Shown here: positions 34,260-39,843 of the stretch, piece after piece
Numbering within the stretch: the first letter of the stretch is position 1
How the letters are laid out: each line of letters starts with the position of its first letter
DNA from: COMBO-56-21 sp041559015
GTDB taxonomy: Archaea; Thermoplasmatota; Thermoplasmata; UBA10834
Reading direction: 5' to 3'
DNA length: 39,843 bases
Assembly (NCBI GenBank): GCA_041559015.1
Contig: JBFFED010000011.1
Span: 1-39,843 of the forward strand
Notes under the pieces: generated by a model
What the model saw: only the letters and a program-made list of their open reading frames with translations
Databases searched by the model: none
What the model was told of the DNA's origin: nothing
Position numbers and translations under genes: made by a program

Positions 34260-35567
34260 TCACGCATTTGGTGGACCCTTCCGAGACTTTCTCCTCGCCG
34301 ATATCAGCAGGAACATGCAGATCAGTCCCAACACGGGAACCACAAGCTCGGAGAACTCGGATATCGATATCGCGGAGAAGGTCGCATACTTGAGGGACTC
34401 CTCACCGTAACTGTAATTGTGATAGCTGATGTGTACCCAGCCGCCTGAATCGACCGCTATTGAGGTGTCCGAGCCGACACCATCATAGCTATCAATCGTG
34501 CCACTTGCCCAGTCGCCCCCTGCGTTCGTGGCGTACTTGAGGTCATAATTGTCAAAGTCATGATAGCTTATGTGCGCCTTGTCCGCCGAATCGAGCGCCA
34601 AGGATGCGTATGTGCCAACATCGCCCGCTTCATCCACAGTGTCCAATGACCATGTGCCGCCTGCGTTCGTGGCGTACTTGAGGTCGCAATCCGTGGAATC
34701 ATAGTAGACGATATGGACCTTGTCGATCGAATCGATTCCTATTGAGCTGGACGAGCTCATGTCGCACACGTCATCGACTATGCTCAGGACCCATTCGCCG
34801 CTCGCATCCGTGGCATACTTGAGGTATCCGCGCGTGATGTCACTGTAGCTGATATGGACATTGTCGGAAGAGTCTACGGCTATGCAGGTGGACCCACCCA
34901 CATCGTCCTGGCTGTCAAGCGTAATTAAGGCCCAATCGCCGCCTTCATTGGTCGCGTACTTGAGATCGCGGCCCGTTGAGTTGTAGTAGCTGATGTGTAC
35001 CCAGCCGTCCGAGTCGACGGCAATTGAGCTGGACGAACCCACGTCGCCCGCGCTATCGACGCAGCTCAGGGACCACCCACCGCCTGCGTTGGTGGCGTAC
35101 TTCAGATCTCTGTTCGTGGCGTCTTTGTAACTTATGTGGATCTTGTCGGCTGCGTCGATGGCAATCGAGGTCGACCAGCCCACGTCACCCCCGCTGTCAA
35201 TCGTGCTCAGGGTCCAATCGTCGCCTCCGTTGGTGACATACTTGAGAGCGTCGTTCGTCGAATCATAGTAGCTGATGTGTACCCAGCCGCCAGAATCAAT
35301 CGCTATAGAGGTGAACCTTCCCACTTCGCCCGTGCTGTCAACTACGGTTATCTCCGCGTCAACGGTCTGTGCCTTAGCTCTGTGGTCAGGAAACGAAATG
35401 ATCGACAGAAGGCTGATTGACAGCAAGGCAACAGACACAGCGACTGCGACTAGTGATACACCAGGCCGTCTTGCCGGCCCTCGCCGCAAGGCTCCACAGG
35501 CGGGTGATTGGTTCGAGTCAATCCGGCCCGACGCGTACCTACCCGTTCCACGATGAGTGCCTGGCAT
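34260..35567 (-). CDS. Secreted seven-repeat protein (predicted propeller) with C-terminal anchor
   Basis: A 435-residue protein. A basic N-terminus and a hydrophobic signal (VSLVAVAVSVALLSISLLSI) are followed by seven near-perfect tandem repeats of 47 residues. Each has the pattern ...DVGxxTSIAxDSxxxVHISYxDxTxxDLKYATNAGGxW. Seven such units suit a seven-bladed beta-propeller (inference). The end, EFSELVVPVLGLICMFLL plus a basic tail, resembles the C-terminal segment of the NosD-like protein. A minus-strand TATA box (AGGATTATAT, about 35,619-35,630) lies upstream. The repeats resemble many archaeal surface proteins with unknown ligands. Confidence 0.85.
   Translation of the reverse strand: MPGTHRGTGRYASGRIDSNQSPACGALRRGPARRPGVSLVAVAVSVALLSISLLSIISFPDHRAKAQTVDAEITVVDSTGEVGRFTSIAIDSGGWVHISYYDSTNDALKYVTNGGDDWTLSTIDSGGDVGWSTSIAIDAADKIHISYKDATNRDLKYATNAGGGWSLSCVDSAGDVGSSSSIAVDSDGWVHISYYNSTGRDLKYATNEGGDWALITLDSQDDVGGSTCIAVDSSDNVHISYSDITRGYLKYATDASGEWVLSIVDDVCDMSSSSSIGIDSIDKVHIVYYDSTDCDLKYATNAGGTWSLDTVDEAGDVGTYASLALDSADKAHISYHDFDNYDLKYATNAGGDWASGTIDSYDGVGSDTSIAVDSGGWVHISYHNYSYGEESLKYATFSAISISEFSELVVPVLGLICMFLLISARRKSRKGPPNA
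34425..35440 (-). repeat. Seven tandem 141-bp (47-codon) repeats inside the surface-protein gene
   Basis: The repeats are in-frame and span about seven units of 47 codons. Most of the sequence similarity is at the protein level, with the VHISY and LKYAT stretches best kept. The first and last copies are the most diverged. Boundaries are approximate. Confidence 0.75.
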
Positions 35568-35776
35568 AGTCCGTCTCTCTGAGCGGTCAGCTCCCCCAGT
35601 AGGCTACCAGGGCATCCTGGATATAATCCTTTTCGCTGACTGGCCGGTCGGACGAAGCCCCTACCCCCCAGTGCCACACATCATAGATATAAGGCTTGTC
35701 CCAAGTCGACCCGATTGTTCCTCGAATTGAGATGGAGCACAGTGAGTAGTCGTGGTATAGTCACCGCTGCCTGATC

Positions 35777-35798
35777 TCCGCCCCTATGGCCTCTTCTC
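35777..35798 (-). repeat. Cassette motif copy A
   Basis: Plus strand TCCGCCCCTATGGCCTCTTC followed by TC. It lies 32-53 bases beyond the stop of the SnoaL-like gene. It is one of seven copies of a roughly 22-bp motif between 35,777 and 39,127; the consensus read on the minus strand is GAGAAAAGGCCATAGGGGCGGA. Confidence 0.8.
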
Positions 35799-35829
35799 TG
35801 AGAGATATTCAGCTTCAACGGTTGATGCA

Positions 35830-36252
35830 CTATAGAATGCCCAGCTGCACCAAATGCTCTTGCTGCCCACCGTATATCAGTACATCGAGTATCTTGCCCT
35901 CATGAATCTGAAATATCCCACATACTCGAATCCGGAATTTCTTGCCCGTAGCCGAATGAGTCTTGCCCGCATGGATGAGAGGTCCTTTGTGGGTTCCGGT
36001 CTCCTGGACCTCAACACACACCTTATCATCTTGTCCGAATCCCCGGACGATATCTCTCGTGGCATCTGGAAATGTGACGGCTTCGGACTTCCACCCTTCA
36101 ATCATGTCTTCCACACTCATAGCCATTTCAAGAGCTCCTGAGAATCTAAAGACCGCACCTTTCTCACAGTAGATCCGGATACGATCCCACTCCTTTGAGT
36201 CGACTGCCTTCACGAACGAGGCAACGAGTTCAAGATTCCTGTCAGCACTCAT
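35830..36252 (-). CDS. SnoaL-like (NTF2-fold) small protein
   Basis: A 140-residue protein starting MSADRNLELVASFVKAVDSKEWDRI. It has the SnoaL/NTF2 pattern of N-terminal helices followed by a curved sheet, with YCEKGAVFRFSG and FQIHEGKILDVLIYGG near the ends. Family members include polyketide cyclases and many uncharacterised small-ligand-binding proteins; the ligand is unknown. The ATG at 36252 is chosen because the upstream open frame to 36309 reads through motif copy B. It is the single gene between motif copies A and B. Confidence 0.8.
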   Translation of the reverse strand: MSADRNLELVASFVKAVDSKEWDRIRIYCEKGAVFRFSGALEMAMSVEDMIEGWKSEAVTFPDATRDIVRGFGQDDKVCVEVQETGTHKGPLIHAGKTHSATGKKFRIRVCGIFQIHEGKILDVLIYGGQQEHLVQLGIL

Positions 36253-36285
36253 CCCGTACCACTTCCTCCGGAGTCCGTACCGGCT

Positions 36286-36307
36286 TCCGCCTCTATGACC
36301 TTTTCTC
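36286..36307 (-). repeat. Cassette motif copy B
   Basis: Plus strand TCCGCCTCTATGACCTTTTC followed by TC, with two changes from consensus. It lies 50 bases beyond the stop of the ferritin-like gene and 34 bases before the SnoaL-like start. A small CCGG-N8-CCGG repeat precedes it at 36268-36283. Confidence 0.8.
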
Positions 36308-36356
36308 ATGCCGGACGAGCCGCTGGCAGAGAATCTCCAGCCTAAGGAACCAGGGT

Positions 36357-36836
36357 CTAACGGAGCCTTTCAACGTTGCGAACGTACTGGGACACCATCT
36401 CCATGTGCTTCGCCTCGTCCTGGATCAGCAAGTCTATCGTGGACAAGAACGATTCTGCATCGCCCTTATCATTCAGCAGCAATTCCGTTTCTGACGCGAC
36501 AAAGGCCTTCTTGATGTCCGAGTACAGGTTGTGCATCAACATCTCCATCTTCGATATCTGGGTCATCATCTCGAGGTCGTTATTGCCTCTGAATGTGATT
36601 TCCCTGGGCTTGACTGGAGTGTACGAGGATTTGGCCGTCGCCCGTACCATGTCCAGGAGAGATTCGACTATTCTTCTGTGACCTTCGGAGTCGGAGATGA
36701 GACTGAACAGGACTTCCCTGAACTCATCCTGTTTCGTAGCAACATATCCCTCCCACTGGGCAACCGATTCGAAACCGATTTCCAACTCCAACGCTTTGCG
36801 CAGGAGATTTCGGAGTTCATCTCCATCCTTGATCAC
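36357..36836 (-). CDS. Ferritin-like/rubrerythrin-type helical protein
   Basis: A 159-residue four-helix protein. Candidate diiron ligands are in LELEIGFESVAQWEGY, DSEGHRRIVE, QISKMEMLMHNLY and DEAKHMEMV; the two E-x-x-H-type pairs suit a ferritin-like fold. Likely roles are iron or oxygen handling, but the metal site cannot be confirmed. The GTG at 36836 is the only plausible start, because no in-frame ATG lies nearby and it sits right after a hairpin (36842-36873). It is the single gene between motif copies B and C. Confidence 0.75.
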   Translation of the reverse strand: MIKDGDELRNLLRKALELEIGFESVAQWEGYVATKQDEFREVLFSLISDSEGHRRIVESLLDMVRATAKSSYTPVKPREITFRGNNDLEMMTQISKMEMLMHNLYSDIKKAFVASETELLLNDKGDAESFLSTIDLLIQDEAKHMEMVSQYVRNVERLR

Positions 36837-36841
36837 AGTCA

Positions 36842-36873
36842 GGGAATCGCCTCGCGTGGCTTAGGGCATTCCC
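36842..36873. repeat. Inverted repeat abutting motif copy C
   Basis: GGGAAT and ATTCCC arms at 36842-36847 and 36868-36873, extended by GCC/GGC with one bulged C. The right arm ends 1 base before motif copy C, and the left arm ends 6 bases from the GTG of the ferritin-like gene. An imperfect stem with a bulge beside a conserved core is reminiscent of folded recombination sites. Confidence 0.6.
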
Positions 36874-36874
36874 T

Positions 36875-36896
36875 TCCGCCCCTATGGCTTTTTCTC
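36875..36896 (-). repeat. Cassette motif copy C, containing a stop codon
   Basis: Plus strand TCCGCCCCTATGGCTTTTTC followed by TC. On the minus strand it encodes the last residues EKKP and the TAG stop of the membrane-protein gene at 36882-37406. Confidence 0.85.
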
Positions 36897-37406
36897 AACT
36901 ATTGAATGGGTGAAGGTCAGCAGCCTTTCCATCAGTCTGATATTCCTTGATCTTCCGGGGCGCAGGCAACCTGTCCCGAGAGGGCTGGACAGGCTCGTCA
37001 TCACCAGAGCGCATGATACAATGCCCAGATACATACCTATGTTGAGCGTCTGTTGAGGATCTATCCCGTCTAGCCAAGGGTCGCCACCAGAATCGATGAT
37101 GCCTTTCGCGAAAACGATCAGACTTGCCGTTTGCAGAACCCCGCCGAGGGAAGAGGCGAATGCAGCCAATGTGCCAATGAGAAAGACAGCTGCAGCGCCG
37201 CGGTAAAGATAATGGTTGGCCACCATGAATATCAAGGATGGTTCCCGATAGTTGCTCCAAGGCCCAGGAATGGTTGGAGGTTCGTTTATCCAAGCCACGA
37301 AAGCTGAAACCACGCCGATGCTTGCTCCGACTAAACAAAGCAGATTCACATTCCAGACTAAGGCCACACCCGGCTCAGGCGAATCTCCGTGCACCTCGCC
37401 ATTCAT
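36882..37406 (-). CDS. Four-helix membrane protein of the cassette region
   Basis: A 174-residue protein with about four hydrophobic segments, and a longer loop (EPPTIPGPWSNYREP) between the first two. A second loop (GIIDSGGDPWLDGIDPQQ) precedes the third. It ends EKKP, encoded inside motif copy C. The ATG at 37406 sits in GAATGGCATGAATG, a 14-base string that also surrounds the start of the gene at 39072; a GTG at 37415 is an alternative. The layout resembles the partial gene at the right edge of the window. No family is recognised. Confidence 0.7.
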   Translation of the reverse strand: MNGEVHGDSPEPGVALVWNVNLLCLVGASIGVVSAFVAWINEPPTIPGPWSNYREPSLIFMVANHYLYRGAAAVFLIGTLAAFASSLGGVLQTASLIVFAKGIIDSGGDPWLDGIDPQQTLNIGMYLGIVSCALVMTSLSSPLGTGCLRPGRSRNIRLMERLLTFTHSIVEKKP

Positions 37407-37456
37407 GCCATTCACCCACGCCGCTGCTAGTAGAACCCTTGGTCGTGATGAAGCTT

Positions 37457-37504
37457 ATGGTGTCGTTGACTCACAGGTCAACGATAGCCGCGAGTTGTCA
37501 CCAT
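37457..37504. repeat. Nested inverted repeats abutting motif copy D
   Basis: The inner stem is TCGTTGAC (37463-37470) with GTCAACGA (37477-37484), 8 perfect pairs. The outer arms are ATGGTG (37457-37462) and CACCAT (37499-37504). The right outer arm ends exactly where motif copy D begins. One side has a 14-base unpaired stretch. Confidence 0.65.
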
Positions 37505-37526
37505 TCCGCCCCTATGGCCTCTGCTC
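37505..37526 (-). repeat. Cassette motif copy D
   Basis: Plus strand TCCGCCCCTATGGCCTCTGC followed by TC. It lies between two divergent genes: about 100 bases from the start of the minus-strand membrane-protein gene and 122 bases before the start of the AAC(3)-family gene. Confidence 0.8.
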
Positions 37527-37647
37527 CCCAGGTGCATCCTATCGCATTCAGTTCCCGAACAATCGGAGGACAGCAGCAACTGTTTAGAATCATCAAGTTA
37601 TGACCTTCTTGGTGTGTGGCTGAGAGAGCACCTTAGGAGCCTGCATT

Positions 37648-38463
37648 ATGAGCGAGGCCGAAGCAATCGAAAATACCAAAGGAATGCCAGCGACAGTTCA
37701 ATCCATTGCGGATGATCTCTCCAATCTTGGAGTATCCAGGGGGATGACTCTCCTGGTTCACGCTTCACTCAGTTCACTCGGCTGGGTGTGTGGCGGGCCT
37801 GTCGCAGTCGTGTTTGCCCTCGAAAGGGCACTCGGCGATGAGGGGACTTTAGCGATGCCCACTCACTGCGGCGACCTGTCAGAACCCTCTAGATGGCGAC
37901 ACCCACCTGTTCCCGAATCATGGTGGGAGACTATCAGGCAGGAGATGCCAGCATATGATGTTGACCTGACGCCGACGAGAGGCATGGGTGCCGTAGCTGA
38001 ATGTTTCCGGAGACAGAAAGGCACTCTGAGGAGTCCTCATCCGACTATTTCGTTTGCTGCCCGTGGACCTCTAGCCAAAGCATTGACAGAGAATACGAAG
38101 CTGGACTTCCCCACAGGCGACGACTCGTTCCTGGGGAGACTGTACAATGTCGACGGGCACGTACTTCTCCTGGGCGCCGGCTTCAAATGCGCTACGTCAC
38201 TTCACCTGGCGGAGTTCAGAGCTAGATATCCAGGTAGAAGGACTGAGAGATGTTGGGCTCCGATTCTCGTCGATGGTGAGAGAAAATGGGTGGAATTCGA
38301 GGATCTCCACTATGACGATTCGGATTTCTCCCAAATCGAATCATGTCTCTCGAAGCAGCCTGGACTAATCCGCAGGGGCAATGTGGCTAGTGGAACGGCC
38401 ATGCTTATGTCCCACAGATCAGTGGTAGACTTCGCAACCAAGTGGATGGAGGAGAATCGCTGA
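37648..38463 (+). CDS. AAC(3)-family N-acetyltransferase (antibiotic-NAT fold)
   Basis: A 271-residue member of the AAC(3)/YokD family (PF02522), which transfers acetyl groups from acetyl-CoA to aminoglycosides or related amines. Hallmarks seen are LLVHASLSSLGWVCGG near residue 33, GTLAMPTHCGD at 71-81, TPTRGMGAVAECFRR and SPHPTISFAARGP, and GHVLLLGAGFKCATSLHLAE. The catalytic His/Asp region is therefore intact. Resistance is not implied: many family members act on other amines. It is the only plus-strand gene in the cassette region, which otherwise reads minus. A TATA-like AAGTTATG is near 37,595, and the ATG follows TTAGGAG. It lies between motif copies D and E. Confidence 0.93.
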   Translation: MSEAEAIENTKGMPATVQSIADDLSNLGVSRGMTLLVHASLSSLGWVCGGPVAVVFALERALGDEGTLAMPTHCGDLSEPSRWRHPPVPESWWETIRQEMPAYDVDLTPTRGMGAVAECFRRQKGTLRSPHPTISFAARGPLAKALTENTKLDFPTGDDSFLGRLYNVDGHVLLLGAGFKCATSLHLAEFRARYPGRRTERCWAPILVDGERKWVEFEDLHYDDSDFSQIESCLSKQPGLIRRGNVASGTAMLMSHRSVVDFATKWMEENR

Positions 38464-38802
38464 TTATGGGCAATGCGCGCCTGCAGCCAAGAGCCGTGCA
38501 TAGAACTTGAGACACTGGCTTCTTTCGATTTGGCGACTTCGCACCAGGCTAGATTTCTTCTCAAACCTTTCCTGCCATTCCGCTCCTATGGCCTATCATT
38601 CGAGAATTGACACACAAGGGCCAAAGATGCGAGTTGACTATATATCCGGCCCATCGGCGTAATGTAAATCGGAAGTCGCATAGCCGATTCGGCACATAGT
38701 AATTGATGACCCCCCTCCTCCCCACAAAGGAGAAAAGGTTGGGCATCACCCACCTAAATCCTGCAGATCCCTTCGGGGATTAGGACGGGGGTCTCTTTCC
38801 CC
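38464..38802. other. 339-bp stretch with motif copies E and F and no convincing gene
   Basis: It contains motif copies E and F, an AT-rich TATA-like ACTATATATCC near 38,637-38,647, and two short hairpins (ATCCC-GGGAT near 38,767-38,780, and the G/C one at copy F). The longest open frame (62 codons, minus strand, 38561-38749) runs through motif E and has no family-like features. It may be an empty or decayed cassette. Confidence 0.5.
38579..38600 (-). repeat. Cassette motif copy E
   Basis: Plus strand TCCGCTCCTATGGCCTATCA followed by TT; the most diverged T/C tail of the seven. It lies 116 bases beyond the AAC(3)-family stop. Confidence 0.75.
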
Positions 38803-38803
38803 C
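38787..38803. repeat. Inverted repeat overlapping motif copy F
   Basis: GGGGG (38787-38791) and CCCCC (38799-38803) with a 7-base loop. The right arm forms the C-rich part of motif copy F. Confidence 0.55.
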
Positions 38804-38817
38804 TATGGCTTTTTCTC
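38796..38817 (-). repeat. Cassette motif copy F, containing a stop codon
   Basis: Plus strand TTTCCCCCTATGGCTTTTTC followed by TC. Like copy C, on the minus strand it encodes EKKP and the TAG stop, here of the membrane-protein gene at 38803-39072. Confidence 0.85.
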
Positions 38818-39072
38818 CGGCGCCTTCAAGGCGCCCAGTCTGCCGAAATACCATGCCATAGGCATGACAACCAGCAATACAAACAGAGGGATGATGCCTG
38901 CACCCATTCCGAATTGGCCTCCAAGAACGATTGCGATCCCAACAACAATCACGGATGTGCAAGAAACGAAAACAAGCCATTGGCGACGAGTCATGCTCTT
39001 TACGGCACCGAAGAGCGGCCCTTTCCAGCGGTCTTCCCAAACGAGATACCTAGAACTCTGTTCTTCATTCAT
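38803..39072 (-). CDS. Small two-helix membrane protein of the cassette region
   Basis: An 89-residue protein: a charged N-terminal 30 residues (EDRWKGPLFGAVKSMTRRQ), two hydrophobic segments (VFVSCTSVIVVGIAIVL and IIPLFVLLVVMPMAWYF) and a short tail ending EKKP. The tail and the stop codon lie in motif copy F, as in the gene at 36882-37406. The start lies in the 14-base string GAATGGCATGAATG shared with that gene. No family is recognised. It is the single gene between motif copies F and G. Confidence 0.7.
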   Translation of the reverse strand: MNEEQSSRYLVWEDRWKGPLFGAVKSMTRRQWLVFVSCTSVIVVGIAIVLGGQFGMGAGIIPLFVLLVVMPMAWYFGRLGALKAPEKKP

Positions 39073-39104
39073 GCCATTCCCCTCGATCGTTCTCCTGATA
39101 CCCG

Positions 39105-39127
39105 TCCGCCCCTATGGCCTTTTCCTC
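39105..39127 (-). repeat. Cassette motif copy G
   Basis: Plus strand TCCGCCCCTATGGCCTTTTC followed by CTC; 23 bp because of one extra base. It lies 33 bases before the start of the small membrane-protein gene and 159 bases beyond the stop of the rightmost gene. It is the last copy in the window. Confidence 0.8.
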
Positions 39128-39138
39128 GAGAAACGGAC

Positions 39139-39158
39139 GTGCGGCCGCCGGGCCGCAC
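39139..39158. repeat. GC-rich hairpin next to motif copy G
   Basis: GTGCGGCC (39139-39146) and GGCCGCAC (39151-39158) form a perfect 8-bp stem with a GCCG loop. The flanks read GAAAC on the left and GCGTTAG on the right, loosely recalling the AAC/GTT ends of integron attC sites, although the full consensus is not met. No poly-T run follows, so it is not an obvious terminator. Confidence 0.6.
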
Positions 39159-39285
39159 ACCCTGCGTTAGCCAGTCTCCCTTTTCCTGATTTCAATCAGA
39201 ATGGAAAATGTGTTGCTTTGCCCACCGATACCTTTCCTAGCCTGCAGGCTCTTTCGAGGGGACTCATGACAGAATGGTCAGATCT

Positions 39286-39843
39286 TCAGGAAGAGCCATG
39301 ATCCTTCAGATGTCCCGGATCTGGGCTCGAGCCTTCCTCCAAATCTGCTTCACCAAGTACAATGGGCTCGGCACGACGAGTGAATATGCTCAGCCATGTG
39401 AGGACATTGATTGCGCAAAGCAACATGCCTGCGATGGCTGTCAAGTACCAACCCAATCCAGGTTGCCACGACCATGAATGGAGTCGCGAGCCGTAGAATG
39501 TGTCTATGGAAAGCGTCTCCTCCCCAAACAGTCCGGAGACGAAACCAAGTGAGAAACCCTGGAGATTCTGACCTGATTCGCTCACCGCCCATCCGATACT
39601 ATTGGCAAACACGGCGACGCCCAACAGGCAAGCCGCTGCTGATAGCCATGCAAAGAACATCGCTATCCATCGTGAGTTCGAGATGGCTGCAAGGCTCATG
39701 AGCCAGACCGTAACCAGACAGAATAGAACATCCTTCTGCATGAAGTCCATCAACTCTTCTATGGGGTTGTCTCTCCACCAGGCGTCGGGCCAGTACTCCC
39801 CGGCATACCAGCGTTTCTCGTATATCTCAGATGTCTCCAGCGA
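39286..39843 (-). CDS. Multi-helix membrane protein of the cassette region, 5' end outside window
   Basis: The frame stays open to the right edge (186 codons, no stop), reading EIYEKRWYAGEYWPDAWWRD before the first in-window ATG near 39750. The real start is therefore probably outside the window. Three hydrophobic segments are visible, with a long loop (GEETLSIDTFYGSRLHSWSWQPG) before the last. The Trp/Pro-rich loop after the expected first helix and the GWYL-type last helix recall the membrane protein at 36882-37406 (GMYL), so the two may be diverged paralogues. It ends in an acidic tail, DLEEGSSPDPGHLKDHGSS. Confidence 0.65.
   Translation of the reverse strand, partial: SLETSEIYEKRWYAGEYWPDAWWRDNPIEELMDFMQKDVLFCLVTVWLMSLAAISNSRWIAMFFAWLSAAACLLGVAVFANSIGWAVSESGQNLQGFSLGFVSGLFGEETLSIDTFYGSRLHSWSWQPGLGWYLTAIAGMLLCAINVLTWLSIFTRRAEPIVLGEADLEEGSSPDPGHLKDHGSS

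Noticed and set aside
35500..35530. GGTTCGAGTC resembling a tRNA T-arm
   Set aside because: No pairing 5-bp stem around a 7-base loop and no acceptor or anticodon arm fits; it lies in the coding start of the seven-repeat protein.
38561..38749. 62-codon minus-strand open frame in the E-F interval
   Set aside because: It runs through motif E and has no recognisable domain, ribosome site or homologous pattern.
35777..39127. The 22-bp motif copies as a CRISPR array
   Set aside because: Spacing is 217-1074 bp with genes between copies, far from the regular 25-40 base spacers of CRISPR.
35777..39127. The motif as an ordinary T-rich terminator
   Set aside because: The T-rich end is on the plus strand, but most genes here are on the minus strand; several copies are also far from plus-strand stops, and the conserved part is the GC-rich core.

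Overview
The window reads as a chromosomal stretch of a GC-rich archaeon. The archaeal markers are an archaeal-type alanyl-tRNA synthetase, the S13-S4-S11-Rpo3 cluster, the large subunit of DNA polymerase D, a NOG1-type GTPase, and TATA boxes placed about 25 bases before many start codons. Several promoters leave almost no leader. PolD and Rpo3 exclude bacteria, and the 23S rRNA has no 5S gene behind it. These traits together fit a heterotrophic Thermoplasmatota-like euryarchaeon (a lineage near Methanomassiliicoccales or sediment Thermoplasmata). The lineage is an inference from gene content, not from a database comparison.

Layout. 1-320: 3' end of 23S rRNA. 447-2303 (minus): three small membrane proteins, two with N-terminal zinc ribbons, all ending in an acidic-Phe tail. 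2443-7029 (plus): FAD/NAD oxidoreductase, alaS, and a VIT1/CCC1-like membrane protein. 7109-10271: a nickel module made of nikR, divergent from nikMN-nikQ-nikO, with a perfect 28-bp NikR-type operator lying over the TATA box. 10435-12984 (plus): rpsM, rpsD, rpsK, rpo3. 13022-17380 (minus): PolD large subunit and NOG1-like GTPase. 17458-19936 (plus): urocanate hydratase and a ModE-like HTH/Nudix fusion. 19951-24001 (minus): a tightly packed operon of a helical protein, an SPFH protein with three zinc ribbons, and three related zinc-ribbon membrane-associated proteins; it resembles the bacterial ydjFGHI (PspA-associated) membrane-stress operon. 24131-28578 (plus): SLOG/TIGR00725 protein, DUF362 protein, secreted beta-propeller, membrane-anchored HTH regulator, and a single-domain parvulin. 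28582-30622 (minus): a non-pyrrolysine MttB-family methyltransferase, a YkgJ-like Cys-cluster protein and a small membrane protein. 30910-35567 (minus): a NosD-like beta-helix surface protein, a small membrane protein, a GNAT acetyltransferase, and a secreted protein with seven 47-residue repeats.

35777-39843 is the most unusual part. Seven copies of a roughly 22-bp motif (plus-strand core CCGCCCCTATGGCC followed by a T/C-rich tail) punctuate a run of small, unrelated genes: a SnoaL-like protein, a ferritin-like protein, several small membrane proteins and an AAC(3)-family acetyltransferase. Five of the six intervals hold exactly one gene. Two copies contain the stop codon of the preceding gene, and at least three are flanked by inverted repeats. 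This looks like a gene-cassette array, possibly integron-like or using another recombination system. No recombinase is visible, and the array may continue past the window end.
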